The notes beneath the pieces are model-generated. The model did not search any database. It was not told the origin of the DNA and worked only from the letters and a program-made list of their open reading frames with translations. A program made the translations under genes and the position numbers. Shown piece by piece: positions 51,055 to 59,953 of a stretch of 60,255 bases of DNA; the stretch's first letter is position 1, and each line of letters starts with the position of its first letter. This stretch comes from Nocardia cyriacigeorgica (GTDB lineage: Bacteria > Actinomycetota > Actinomycetes > Mycobacteriales > Mycobacteriaceae): positions 1 through 60,255 of the forward strand of contig NZ_JAAGVC010000027.1 of the NCBI RefSeq assembly GCF_010858045.1, written 5' to 3'.

Positions 51055-51666
51055 TCACTCGCCGACCAATCCGTACTCCGGGGTGCCTGCCGCGCGGTAG
51101 GTGGACATGATCAGTCCCGCCGAGCTCGCACGCGACTCGGTGAGCCGGAACCCGGTGGGGCGCATGCCATCAGCGAACAGCCGCTTGCCCTGGCCGAGCA
51201 CCACGGGTGCGGTGACCAGATTCAGGGTGTCCACCATCCCGGCGGCGAGCAAGCTCTGCCCGAGGGCGCCGCTGCCGTGCACCTGTACCTCGCCGCCCGG
51301 CCGTTGTTTGATCGCGGTGATCTCGGTGAGCAGGTCGCCGCGCAGGATCTCGGTACCGGCCCAGTCGGCGTGATCGAGGTGGCTGCTCACGACGAACTTG
51401 GGCAGCGCGTTCAGTTTCACCGGCACCACATCGTCACTGTCGGTGATCTTGGGCCAATAGCTCGCGAAGATGTCGTAGGTGCGGCGTCCGAGCAGGAAGG
51501 CCTCGGCCCGGCCGACTATGGCATCGATGAAGGCGCCGAATTCGTCGTCGACAAAGGGGGCCAGCCACCCGCCCTGGGTGAAGCCGCCGCTCGGATCTTC
51601 CTCCGGACCGCCGGGCGCCTGGTAGACGCCGTCGAGGGTGACGAACAGGGTCAGGGACAGCTCCAT
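51055..51666 (-). CDS. RibD C-terminal/dihydrofolate-reductase-like protein 2
   Basis: This 203-residue protein has the RibD_C fold: LSLTLFVTLDGVYQAPGGPEED, FLLGRRTYDIFASYWP, and VQVHGSGALGQSLLAAGMVDTLNLVTAPVVLGQGKRLF. Substrate unknown. ATG 51666 is preferred to GTG 51690 because AAGGAAAGGA between them acts as its ribosome site. It is distinct in sequence from the 36234 paralogue. Confidence 0.87.
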   Translation of the reverse strand: MELSLTLFVTLDGVYQAPGGPEEDPSGGFTQGGWLAPFVDDEFGAFIDAIVGRAEAFLLGRRTYDIFASYWPKITDSDDVVPVKLNALPKFVVSSHLDHADWAGTEILRGDLLTEITAIKQRPGGEVQVHGSGALGQSLLAAGMVDTLNLVTAPVVLGQGKRLFADGMRPTGFRLTESRASSAGLIMSTYRAAGTPEYGLVGE

Positions 51667-51870
51667 GGGTCCGATCCTTTCCTTCTTCACCCGGTCGATT
51701 CGGGCTCGTTATCGGTTCCGACGGGCCGCCGCGCGGAAAATCATCGCGTTATCCAGTGTGTTTTTCCCCGGTGTGTCGGGCGTACCTTGCCGGTACGGTG
51801 ATGTTGAATCGGTCCGGTCAACCAGATGTTCGAGTCAGATGTTCGAGTGACGAGTGAAAGCGGAGGAGAC

Positions 51871-52185
51871 ATGGCACTGCCTACCATGACCGCGGAACAG
51901 CGCTCTGAAGCGTTGGCCAAAGCGGCGGCGGTCCGCAAGGCGCGCTCCGAACTGATCGGCAAGGTGAAGTCGGGCAAGGTCTCAGTGGCTGATCTGCTGA
52001 AAAAGGCCGACTCCGACGACCTGGTCAAGAAGACGAAGGTCGCGGCCGTCATCAAGGCCCTTCCCGGTGTGGGCCCGGTCAAGGCGGCGAAGCTGCTCGA
52101 CCAGGCCGAGATCCCCGAGGACCGCCGCATCGGCGGCCTGGGCGCACGCCAGCGCGCCGCCCTGCTCGAGGCCCTCGCCGACTGA
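51871..52185 (+). CDS. mihF: mIHF-like integration host factor
   Basis: This 104-residue DNA-binding protein matches mycobacterial integration host factor: MALPTMTAEQRSEALAKAAAVRKARSEL, then ALPGVGPVKAAKLLDQAEI and RRIGGLGARQRAALLEAL. It bends DNA and organises the nucleoid. GGAGGAG precedes ATG 51871. In most actinobacteria mihF is next to gmk; here its neighbours are RibD-like and fdhD genes, so it may be a paralogue or relocated. Confidence 0.88.
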   Translation: MALPTMTAEQRSEALAKAAAVRKARSELIGKVKSGKVSVADLLKKADSDDLVKKTKVAAVIKALPGVGPVKAAKLLDQAEIPEDRRIGGLGARQRAALLEALAD

Positions 52186-52195
52186 GAACCCGGCG

Positions 52196-52236
52196 CTGAG
52201 CGTCCGCGCGATGAGCTCTCCGCGACGGACGCTCAG
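52196..52236. terminator. Bidirectional hairpin between mihF and fdhD
   Basis: An 11-bp perfect stem (CTGAGCGTCCG) is extended inward by CGCG/CGCG with one bulged A, loop of 10. It can end transcription of both convergent genes. Confidence 0.75.
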
Positions 52237-52296
52237 GTCGGCGCGAGCGTTTTCGGGCTCGCGCATCGAGAAATTTCCGAGACGTCCCCGCATCGA

Positions 52297-53133
52297 TCAC
52301 GCGGGGCGCGAGCTCGCCGCTTCGGTGACGATCCGGTCCGGGTGGGTGTAGATGTTCATCGTCTCGCCACGGACGAAGCCGGCCAGGGTGAGACCGGATT
52401 CAGCGGCCAGATCGACGGCCAGTGAGCTGGGTGCCGAGACGGCCGCGAGCAGCGGAATCCCGGCCATGACGGCCTTCTGCACCAATTCGAAGGACGCCCG
52501 GCCACTCACGACCAGCACCAGTTCGGTGGCCGGAATCCGGTGCTCGCGCACCGCCCAGCCGACCACCTTGTCCACCGCGTTGTGGCGGCCGATGTCCTCG
52601 CGGACCGCGAGCACCGCACCGTCCGCGGTGAACAGCCCGGCCGCGTGCAGGCCGCCGGTGGCATCGAAGACCGACTGCTCGCCCCGCAGCGTGTCCGGCA
52701 TGGCGGCCAGCGCGTCGACGCCGATCATCGGCGCCGCGGCGGGCAGGGCGAAGCGGGTCCGGGTGCGGACCTCCTCGAGCGCGGACTTGCCGCACAGCCC
52801 GCAGGCGCTGGTGGTCAGGAAGTTCCTGGCCTTGACCGGGGCAGGTGTGCGCAGGGTGACGTCGAGGACGTTGTAGGTGTTGCGGCCCTCGTCGTCGGTG
52901 CCCGCGCAGTAGCGGGCGGCGAGGATGTCCTCGGCCGAGTCGATCACGCCCTCGGCGAACAGGAACCCGTGCACCAGATCGATATCGTTGCCGGGGGTGC
53001 GCATGGTGACCGTCAGCGACGCCCCGTTCACCCGAACCTCCAGCGGCTCCTCTACCGCCAAGGTGTCGGGCCGCTGTACCAGCCCCGCGGGCGAGACGCG
53101 CTGCATCCGGCGGCGAGCGGTGACCCGGCTCAT
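52297..53133 (-). CDS. fdhD: FdhD, sulfurtransferase for formate dehydrogenase
   Basis: FdhD (278 residues) passes sulfur to the molybdenum cofactor of formate dehydrogenases. The SACGLCG motif gives the two Cys that carry the persulfide. VREDIGRHNAVDKVVG and VSGRASFELVQKA are family hallmarks. ATG 53133 overlaps the stop of the upstream molybdoenzyme by 4 bases (ATGA), so they are coupled. The frame remains open upstream to 53316 only as a shadow. Confidence 0.95.
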   Translation of the reverse strand: MSRVTARRRMQRVSPAGLVQRPDTLAVEEPLEVRVNGASLTVTMRTPGNDIDLVHGFLFAEGVIDSAEDILAARYCAGTDDEGRNTYNVLDVTLRTPAPVKARNFLTTSACGLCGKSALEEVRTRTRFALPAAAPMIGVDALAAMPDTLRGEQSVFDATGGLHAAGLFTADGAVLAVREDIGRHNAVDKVVGWAVREHRIPATELVLVVSGRASFELVQKAVMAGIPLLAAVSAPSSLAVDLAAESGLTLAGFVRGETMNIYTHPDRIVTEAASSRPA

Positions 53134-55424
53134 GAGCGCGCCCGCTCCAGCCGGATGGTGACCGCCTTGGCCACCGGCGTATTCGATCGCGCTGCCACAT
53201 GATCGAGCGGGATCAGCGGATTGGTCTCCGGGTAGTAGGCGGCGGCATTGCCGCGCGGGGTCGAATAGGCGACGATGCGGAAGCCCTCGACCCGGCGCTG
53301 CACACCGTCGCTCCACTCCGAGACCAGATCGACCAGCTCACCATCGGTGAAACCGAGGTCGGCGATGTCGTCGGCGTTGACGAGCACGACCTTGCGCCCA
53401 CCGTGGATTCCGCGATAGCGATCCGCCAACCCGTAGATGGTGGTGTTGTACTGGTCGTGGCTGCGCAAGGTCTGCAGGATCAGCCGGCCCGGCGGCACCG
53501 GTAACCAGGTGAGGTCGTTGACGGCGAAGTTGGCGCGGCCGGTGGCGGTGCGGAATTCGCGGGCATCGCGCGGCGGATGCGGCAGCACGAAACCATTGCG
53601 CCTGCGGACCTTCCGGTTGTAGTCGGCGCAGCCGGGCACCACGCGAGCGATGGCGTCACGGATGCGGTCGTAATCACGGCGGAAATCGGCCCACGGCACC
53701 GGATGGTCCGGGCCGAACAGGTGCTGCGCCAGCTCGCAGACGATGGCGACCTCGCTGCGCAGGTGTTCGCTCACCGGGTGCAGCCGACCGGTGGACAGAT
53801 GCACCATCGACATCGAATCCTCCACCGACACCTGCTGTTTCACGCCGTCTTGGACATCGAGATCGGTGCGGCCCAGGGTGGGCAGGATCAGGGCGGTGGC
53901 GCCGTGCACGACGTGGCTGCGGTTGAGTTTGGTGGAGACCTGCACGGTGAGATCGCAGGCCCGCAACGCCGCCTCGGTGACCTCGGTATCGGGGGTGGCG
54001 GCGACGAAGTTGCCGCCCATGCCGAAGAAGACCCGGGCCTTGCCGTCGCGCATGGCGCGAATGGCGTTCACCGTGTCCAGGCCGTGCGCGCGGGGTGCGG
54101 TGATGCCGAATTCGCGGTCGAGAGCGGCAAGGAACGATTCGGGCATCTTCTCCCAGATGCCCATGGTGCGATCGCCCTGGACATTCGAATGCCCGCGCAC
54201 CGGGCACACACCGGCACCCGGTTTGCCGATCATGCCGCGCATCAGCAGCAGGTTGGTGGCTTCTTCGATGGTGGCGACACCGTGCGACTGCTGGGTGAGG
54301 CCCATGGCCCAGCAGACGATGACGCGCTCGGAGCCGGCGAACCGGCGCGCGGTGGACTCGAGTTGTGCGCGGGTGAGGCCGGTCGCCTGCTCGACCACAT
54401 CGAGATCGACCGCGCGGACCTGCTTTTCGTACTCGGTGAACCCGGCGGTGTGCGCGTCGACGAAGGCCCGGTCGACGACGGTGCCCGGCGCGCGGTCCTC
54501 GGCCTCGAACAGCAGCTTGCCCAGGCCCTGGAACAGGGCCATATCGCCGCCGAGGCGGATCTGCAGGAAATCGTCGGCGATGGCGACGCCGGTGGTGAGA
54601 CCCCGGACGGTCTGCGGATCGCGGAACCCGATCAGCCCGGTTTCGGGGAGCGGATTGACCGCGATGATGTGTGCTCCCGCGGCCTTGGCGTCGGCGAGAG
54701 CGCTGAGCATCCGCGGATGGTTGGTGCCCGGGTTCTGACCCGCGACGATGATCAGATCGGCAGCGGCGAAATCATCGATGGTCACCGAACCCTTGCCGAT
54801 GCCGATCGAGCTGGTCAGCGCGGTGCCCGAGGATTCGTGGCACATATTCGAGCAGTCGGGCAGGTTGTTGGTGCCGAAACTGCGCACCAGCAGCTGGTAC
54901 AGGAACGCGGTCTCGTTGGCGGTGCGGCCGGAGGTGTAGAACACCGCTTCGTCGGGGCTGTCGAGGGCGCGCAGCCGGTCGGCGATCAGCTGATAGGCCT
55001 CGTCCCAGTCGATCGGGGTGTAGTGGTCCTGGCCGGGGCGCAGCACCATCGGGTGGGTCAGCCTGCCCTGCCTGCCGAGCCAGTATCCGGACTTACCGGA
55101 CAGCTCGGCGATCGAATGGGCGGCGAAGAACTCCGGGGTGACGGTGCGCAGCGTGGCTTCCTCGCCCACCGCCTTGGCGCCGTTCTCACAGAACTCGGCG
55201 GGCCTGCGATGACCGGTGGGTTCAGGCCAGGCGCATCCGGGACAGTCGAAACCGTCGACCTGATTGAGCCGAACCAGGGTGCGGGCCGTGCGGACCACAC
55301 CCATGTCCTCGACCGCTCGCTTCACTGCGACGGCCACCGCGGTGACGCCTGCCGCCTGCTGTTTCGGCGGGGTCACCGACAGTGCGGACTCATCGATATC
55401 CTCGGTCGGCCCTTTACGGTGCAT
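53130..55424 (-). CDS. FdhA/YdeP-type molybdopterin oxidoreductase
   Basis: This 764-residue enzyme belongs to the formate dehydrogenase-like molybdopterin family. An N-terminal iron-sulfur region has CPGCAWP and EFCENGAK; the cofactor domain has YTSGRTANETAFLYQLLVRSFGTNNLPDCSNMCHESSG, and IIVAGQNPGTNHPR and GMGGNFVAATPD follow. The C-terminal domain includes RTATGRANF and LRSHDQYNTTIYGLADRYRG. It may be an acid-stress or formate-related enzyme; electron acceptor is unknown. ATG 55424 is chosen because the longer frame to 55613 lacks family residues. It is coupled to fdhD. Confidence 0.93.
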   Translation of the reverse strand: MHRKGPTEDIDESALSVTPPKQQAAGVTAVAVAVKRAVEDMGVVRTARTLVRLNQVDGFDCPGCAWPEPTGHRRPAEFCENGAKAVGEEATLRTVTPEFFAAHSIAELSGKSGYWLGRQGRLTHPMVLRPGQDHYTPIDWDEAYQLIADRLRALDSPDEAVFYTSGRTANETAFLYQLLVRSFGTNNLPDCSNMCHESSGTALTSSIGIGKGSVTIDDFAAADLIIVAGQNPGTNHPRMLSALADAKAAGAHIIAVNPLPETGLIGFRDPQTVRGLTTGVAIADDFLQIRLGGDMALFQGLGKLLFEAEDRAPGTVVDRAFVDAHTAGFTEYEKQVRAVDLDVVEQATGLTRAQLESTARRFAGSERVIVCWAMGLTQQSHGVATIEEATNLLLMRGMIGKPGAGVCPVRGHSNVQGDRTMGIWEKMPESFLAALDREFGITAPRAHGLDTVNAIRAMRDGKARVFFGMGGNFVAATPDTEVTEAALRACDLTVQVSTKLNRSHVVHGATALILPTLGRTDLDVQDGVKQQVSVEDSMSMVHLSTGRLHPVSEHLRSEVAIVCELAQHLFGPDHPVPWADFRRDYDRIRDAIARVVPGCADYNRKVRRRNGFVLPHPPRDAREFRTATGRANFAVNDLTWLPVPPGRLILQTLRSHDQYNTTIYGLADRYRGIHGGRKVVLVNADDIADLGFTDGELVDLVSEWSDGVQRRVEGFRIVAYSTPRGNAAAYYPETNPLIPLDHVAARSNTPVAKAVTIRLERARS

Positions 55425-55504
55425 GGGGCCATTGTGCTCTCCGCGTCGGGGCCGCGTGCGGGATGGCCGGATCGCGGCGGGTGGACCGGCCGCGGCAGCC
55501 CGGC

Positions 55505-56674
55505 TCAGGCCGGCGCGTTGCCGTCGCCGGCGCGGTAGGTGAGCACATGTTCGCTGATGCGAACCCGCCCGCCCGGTGGCAACTCGGTGGGCGACCGGCC
55601 GACGCGAGTCCATTCGGGGGAGTCGGGCGTGGCGAGGAAGGTGCCCGAGGCGGTGCCCGCATCGCGGACGAAGACCTTGCCGCGCTCCAGCGAGACGTAG
55701 GCGTGCACCCGGGAGATGTGGCGGTCGCGTTGCAACACGATCGGGGCCGCGGTGGCGCGGCGCACGGATTCGTCGGCCGACGGGCCGCGGCCGATGACAT
55801 ACGGGCGGTCCAGTGGGTAGGTGGCGCCGTCCTCGGCCACCAGCACGCCGGGGACCTGCGCGTTCGATGCGCGGCCGACGGCGAGGCGGGGCCTGCGGCG
55901 GACGGTGTCCGGTGCGCCCGGTTTGTGCAGCGCCACCGGTTCCGGCAGGTCGGGGCGCGGCGTCGCCGGAGCTTGCGACCAGGCCAGCGACATGGCCTGT
56001 GAGGCGTCGGAGGCCGGGGCACGATGCCGCGGTGCCGCCGGCGGTGTGCTCGGCGCCTGCGGGGCGGCGCGGGTGGCCGGATGCTGATCGGGTTCGGGAT
56101 CGGCGTCGGCGGCGGCGAAGCCGGCGGGCGCGGTGGCGGGCGGCTCACCCGGTGGCGGGGCCGGCGTCGCCGCACGCGCCGCGGGCTTGCGCCCACTGCG
56201 GCGGACACCGGCGCGCAGCACGAAGCCGCCACCGGGAACGACGCCAGAACGCAGATCGGTGCGCGGATGTTCGGTGATCGGGGTCCCATTGTCCGGGCCG
56301 ATGGTGATGGTGCGGATCGGCACGCTCACGATCTCGTCGACCCAGGTGAAGGCGCGCGACCCGGTGAGGCGCCGAGCCCCTTCGGCACCGTCGATCAGGG
56401 CGGCGACGGCGCCGCGCAACAGCACGAGCGTCCCGTCATCGGTGGGGGCGAGCACACCGAACGGTGGCGGCGCGGAACCCGCGCCGAACACCACCGCTGC
56501 CAGCCGCTGGGCAATGGCCGCACCCGGATGCTCGGTCGCCGCCACGGCCTCCACCGCGCCGAGGATCCGCTCGGTAGAGGCGGTTTCGGCGCCGATGTAG
56601 ATGATGACGTCGTCGAAGCGCGCCACCAGGCCTTCGCCCGGCGCGACGCCGACTGTGGATGATCTGCCGCGCAC
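55505..56674 (-). CDS. FHA-domain protein with proline-rich linker
   Basis: This 389-residue protein has an N-terminal domain (about 1-145; GLVARFDDVIIYIGAETASTERI), a Pro/Ala linker (about 170-255) and a C-terminal FHA domain (about 280-385; YVIGRGPSADESVRRA, DRHISRVHAYV, SGTF). FHA domains bind phosphothreonine. The usual Asn-Gly before the last loop is Ser-Gly here. GTG 56674 follows AAGGAGG. It is a likely reader of Ser/Thr kinase signals, but it is not GarA, which is much shorter. Confidence 0.82.
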   Translation of the reverse strand: MRGRSSTVGVAPGEGLVARFDDVIIYIGAETASTERILGAVEAVAATEHPGAAIAQRLAAVVFGAGSAPPPFGVLAPTDDGTLVLLRGAVAALIDGAEGARRLTGSRAFTWVDEIVSVPIRTITIGPDNGTPITEHPRTDLRSGVVPGGGFVLRAGVRRSGRKPAARAATPAPPPGEPPATAPAGFAAADADPEPDQHPATRAAPQAPSTPPAAPRHRAPASDASQAMSLAWSQAPATPRPDLPEPVALHKPGAPDTVRRRPRLAVGRASNAQVPGVLVAEDGATYPLDRPYVIGRGPSADESVRRATAAPIVLQRDRHISRVHAYVSLERGKVFVRDAGTASGTFLATPDSPEWTRVGRSPTELPPGGRVRISEHVLTYRAGDGNAPA

Positions 56675-56745
56675 TCACGCCTCCTTCCTGGCGCACCCAT
56701 CGGGTACCAGACTAGAGGCCATCTACCGGGGCCAGGCGGCTGTTG

Positions 56746-57087
56746 TCATTCGAAGAGTTCGTCAGTGGAGGTCGCGGTCACGGCCTGGCGCACCCATGCT
56801 TCGAGTTGGTCCAGGTCGCGGCAGGCGGCGACGCGTGCGCGCTGATCGGCAGACAGCTCCAACCCGCGCGCGGTGAGTACCGTCAGCACCAAGCGAGCCG
56901 CTTCTTCGGCCCGGCCTTCAGCCACGTACTTGCGCGCGATCCTGCCTTGGTACTCGGGTGCCATCGCCACCAGTTCCTCCAGGCGTCGGCCGGCCGCGAT
57001 CGACAATGCGTCGTCGACCAGGTCGTGATACATCGTCGCGCGCTCGTCGTCGGTCTTCATCAAGGCGCTGAGAAACGCGTTCAGCAC
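56746..57087 (-). pseudogene. C-terminal remnant of an Rpn/PD-(D/E)XK nuclease-like family
   Basis: This 113-residue frame ends with the tail ELSADQRARVAACRDLDQLEAWVRQAVTATSTDELF, which I recognise from roughly 300-residue Rpn/transposase-like nuclease proteins common in Streptomyces and Nocardia. The N-terminal catalytic part is missing: reading upstream in the same frame meets TAG at 57109-57111, and the GNAT gene starts at 57123. It is most likely a decayed fragment, although GTG 57087 follows GGAGGAA by chance or as a new start. Confidence 0.6.
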
Positions 57088-57122
57088 TTCCTCCAGGCGC
57101 GGTCCGGACTAGCGTTGGGCCG

Positions 57123-57659
57123 GTGATCCGACCTGCCCTGCCCTCCGACCCCCCGCTGCTCCAGGAGATCGAACGCGCGGCGGGTGCGCCGTTCGCCGCG
57201 ATCGGGATGACGGCGGTGGCCGAGGACGATCCGCCCGGCATCGAGACATTGCGCGAGTTCGTGGACGCGGAGCGTGCCTGGGTGTGGGCCGACGCCGGCG
57301 TGCCCGTCGGCTATCTGATCGTCGCCGTCGTCGACGGCAACGCCCACATCGAGCAGGTTTCGGTGCATCCCACCCACGCCGGGCAGCGGATCGGCAGGCG
57401 TCTGATCGACCGCGCGGCCCGCTGGGCGCGCGAGCACGATCTGCCCGCGCTCACCTTGACCACCTTCACCGACGTCGCATGGAACGGCCCGTACTACCAG
57501 CGCATGGGCTTCCGCTACCTCACCGCCGACGAGGAAACCCCGGGCCTGCGCGCCATTCGCGCCGCCGAGACCGCCCACGGACTGGACCGCTGGCCCCGCG
57601 CGAGCATGCGCGCCGAGGTCGCGGACTGGACCGCACTGAGCCTGGCCGCTGAACACTGA
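57123..57659 (+). CDS. GNAT-family N-acetyltransferase
   Basis: This 178-residue protein has the GNAT fold with acetyl-CoA motif A: IEQVSVHPTHAGQRIGRRLIDRAARWA, and motif B in TTFTDVAWNGPYYQRMGFRYL. GTG 57123. The substrate is not predictable. It is convergent with glpD, nine bases apart. Confidence 0.9.
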   Translation: MIRPALPSDPPLLQEIERAAGAPFAAIGMTAVAEDDPPGIETLREFVDAERAWVWADAGVPVGYLIVAVVDGNAHIEQVSVHPTHAGQRIGRRLIDRAARWAREHDLPALTLTTFTDVAWNGPYYQRMGFRYLTADEETPGLRAIRAAETAHGLDRWPRASMRAEVADWTALSLAAEH

Positions 57660-57668
57660 TCCCGGGAG

Positions 57669-59225
57669 CTACCCGGCCCGGCCGGTAGCGAGCGCCTCCT
57701 CCGCGGCCGGCAGTGCGGCCGCCCGGTCGCAGGCGACCAACCCGATGCGGGTGCGGCGGTCGAGGATGTCGGCCGTATCCAGTGCTCCCTCGTGGGAGAT
57801 CGCCCAGGCGAATTCGGCTCGGGTGACGTCGATTCCGGGTGCGACCGGCTCGAGCATGGCCGGGTCGGCCTCGGCCTGCGCGAGTACGGCGGTGGCTTCC
57901 GAACCGTAGCGGTCGACCAGCACCGGGGGTGCGATGATCTTGTCGCGGGCGGCGCCGGATACCGCACCTACCAGGGGCAGGCGCTGGGTGCGGCAGGGGG
58001 CTGCGGTGAGCCCCGTGTGGGCGACGGCGGCGTCGACGGTGTCCTCGGCCATCTTGCGGTAGGTGGTGAGTTTGCCGCCGACGATGGTGATCAGGCCGTC
58101 GGGGGAGCGCAGGACGGCATGTTCGCGGGAGATGTCGGCGGTGCTGTCGGTGCCGGTTTTCAGCAGTGGGCGCAGTCCGGCGTAGCTGCCGCGGATGTCG
58201 GCGCGGGTCAGTGGTTCGCGCAGGGCGGGGTTGATGGTGTCGAGCAGGAAATCGATCTCGGTGTCGGTGGGTTGCGGTTCGTCGGGCACCGGGCCGGGGG
58301 CGTCCTCATCGGTGAGACCCAGGTAGACCCGGCCGTGGGCGGCGGGGAAGGCGAAGACGAATCGGCTGGTGCTGCCCGGCACCGGCACCGTCAGCGAGGC
58401 GCTGAGCCCGCCGAAGGCCGCCGCGTCGAAGACCAGGTGGGTGCCGCGGCTCGGCCGCAGCTCGATGCTCGGGTCGACCTGATCGGCCCACACACCGGTC
58501 GCGTTGACGACGGCGCGGGCACGCACGGTCAGCGTCTCGCCGGTGCGGGTATCGCGCAGGGTCGCGCGGTCGCCGGTGGCGGCGGTGACCTCGACCCGCG
58601 TCAGCACCGACGCCCCGGCCGCGGCCGCGGTCCGCGCCAGTGCCACGACCAGGCGCGCGTCGTCCACCAGTTGCCCGTCCCACGCCGTCAGGCCGCCGCG
58701 CAAACCCTCCCGCCGCACGGTCGGAGCCAGCCGAAGCGCCTCTGCGGCTGCCACGCGTCGTGATCGCGGCAGCAGACTCGCCGGTGTGCCCGCGCCGCGG
58801 CGCAGCAGATCACCGGCCAGGAATCCGGCGCGGACCAGCGAGCTCTGCGCCTTGCCGAGGGTGGGCAGCAGCGGCACCAGCTGCGGAATCGGGCGCACCA
58901 GATGAGGCGCGGTGGTGCGGATCAGGATGCCGCGCTCCACCGCACTCTCGTGCGCGATGCCGATATGACCGCCCGCCAGATACCGCAGCCCGCCGTGCAC
59001 CAGTTTGGAACTCCACCGGCTGGTGCCGAAGGCCAGGTCGTGCCGTTCCACCAGCACCGTGCGCAGCCCGCGGGAGGCGGCGTCGAGCGCGACGCCAGTG
59101 CCGGTCACCCCGCCGCCGATCACCAGCAGGTCGATCTCGGCCGTATCGCCCAGCTCGGCCAGTTCGCGGTCGCGTCGCGCGGCATTGAGGGCGGAGTCAC
59201 CGGTGGATGCCGGATGCTGAGTCAT
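57669..59225 (-). CDS. glpD: GlpD, FAD-dependent glycerol-3-phosphate dehydrogenase
   Basis: GlpD (518 residues) oxidises glycerol 3-phosphate to dihydroxyacetone phosphate at the membrane. The FAD-binding start is LLVIGGGVTGTGVALDAASRGLRTVLVE; FGTSRWSSKLVHGGLRYL, VNATGVWAD and IVGGKLTTYRKMAEDTVD are family motifs. ATG 59225 lies within the end of the TetR gene (29-base overlap), so both are co-transcribed. M. tuberculosis has the same order (Rv2249c glpD1, Rv2250c tetR, Rv2251). Confidence 0.95.
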   Translation of the reverse strand: MTQHPASTGDSALNAARRDRELAELGDTAEIDLLVIGGGVTGTGVALDAASRGLRTVLVERHDLAFGTSRWSSKLVHGGLRYLAGGHIGIAHESAVERGILIRTTAPHLVRPIPQLVPLLPTLGKAQSSLVRAGFLAGDLLRRGAGTPASLLPRSRRVAAAEALRLAPTVRREGLRGGLTAWDGQLVDDARLVVALARTAAAAGASVLTRVEVTAATGDRATLRDTRTGETLTVRARAVVNATGVWADQVDPSIELRPSRGTHLVFDAAAFGGLSASLTVPVPGSTSRFVFAFPAAHGRVYLGLTDEDAPGPVPDEPQPTDTEIDFLLDTINPALREPLTRADIRGSYAGLRPLLKTGTDSTADISREHAVLRSPDGLITIVGGKLTTYRKMAEDTVDAAVAHTGLTAAPCRTQRLPLVGAVSGAARDKIIAPPVLVDRYGSEATAVLAQAEADPAMLEPVAPGIDVTRAEFAWAISHEGALDTADILDRRTRIGLVACDRAAALPAAEEALATGRAG

Positions 59226-59847
59226 CGCAGTCCTTGTCGTCGGTCGTGTGCGGAATGAGATAGCCGTCGATGACGCGGCCCAGTTCGGCGTCCAGTGCGG
59301 CGCCGTCGAGCAGCCCGGAGACCGTCTCCGCCGACTGCACCACCGATTGCGCGATGAGCAGCAGCATGGTGGCCATCTGCTCGGGGTCGCCGTCGCGGAC
59401 CGAGCCGTCGGTGTGGCCTTCCCTGATCCCTTCGGCGAACAGTTCGATCAGATGGCGCTGGTTGCGCCCGAGCCTGCCGAAGACGTAGGTGAGCATCAGA
59501 TCGGTGTCGGCGCGGAAGATCTTGCGGAACAACGGGTTCGTGCGCACCGCCGCCGCCCCGGCGACGATGCCATCGACCATGCGCTGCCGCACCACGCCGT
59601 CGGTGGGCATCGCGGTGGTGAGGATGTCGCCCAGCTCGCGGACCAGCAGTTCGGCCACCAGCGAGCCGGTGTCGGGCCAGCGCCGGTAGACGGTCGGCCT
59701 GCTCACTCCGGCACGGCGCGCGACCTCGGTGAGTGTGGTGCGCCGTACCCCGAACTCCGCGACGCACGCGCGTGCGGCATCCAGGATCGCGAGGTCGATG
59801 GGGTCGGTCGCCGATGGTTCGGCATGGGGTTCGTCGGAGACGGTCAT
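59197..59847 (-). CDS. TetR-family regulator of the glpD block
   Basis: This 216-residue repressor has the N-terminal TetR helix-turn-helix (ACVAEFGVRRTTLTEVARRAGVSRPTVYRRWPDTGSLVAELL) and a helical ligand domain. It is the likely Rv2250c counterpart. A 33-base dyad with TTGACA/TGTCAA arms lies 72-104 bases before its start and directly before the divergent flavoprotein, so it probably controls both directions, including glpD. Confidence 0.9.
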   Translation of the reverse strand: MTVSDEPHAEPSATDPIDLAILDAARACVAEFGVRRTTLTEVARRAGVSRPTVYRRWPDTGSLVAELLVRELGDILTTAMPTDGVVRQRMVDGIVAGAAAVRTNPLFRKIFRADTDLMLTYVFGRLGRNQRHLIELFAEGIREGHTDGSVRDGDPEQMATMLLLIAQSVVQSAETVSGLLDGAALDAELGRVIDGYLIPHTTDDKDCDDSASGIHR

Positions 59848-59918
59848 GGGCTCACCACCGGGGGTCCTGGCGTGGCGACCGGGGTGCCGGTCGTCACGCG
59901 GTACTGCGCGTTCAATCG

Positions 59919-59951
59919 GTTACTGCTTGACAGTCTATGTCAAACTGTAAC
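59919..59951. promoter_or_regulatory. 33-bp TetR-type operator
   Basis: GTTAC, three bases, TTGACA, five bases, TGTCAA, three bases, GTAAC: both pairs of arms are perfect and share a centre at 59935. It ends two bases before the ATG of the flavoprotein gene, so a bound repressor would block that start. Confidence 0.75.
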
Positions 59952-59953
59952 GC

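Noticed and set aside
55505..56674. FHA protein as GarA, the PknG target
   Set aside because: It is 389 residues with an extra N-terminal domain and long linker; GarA is about 160 residues with an N-terminal ETTS phosphorylation motif, not seen here.
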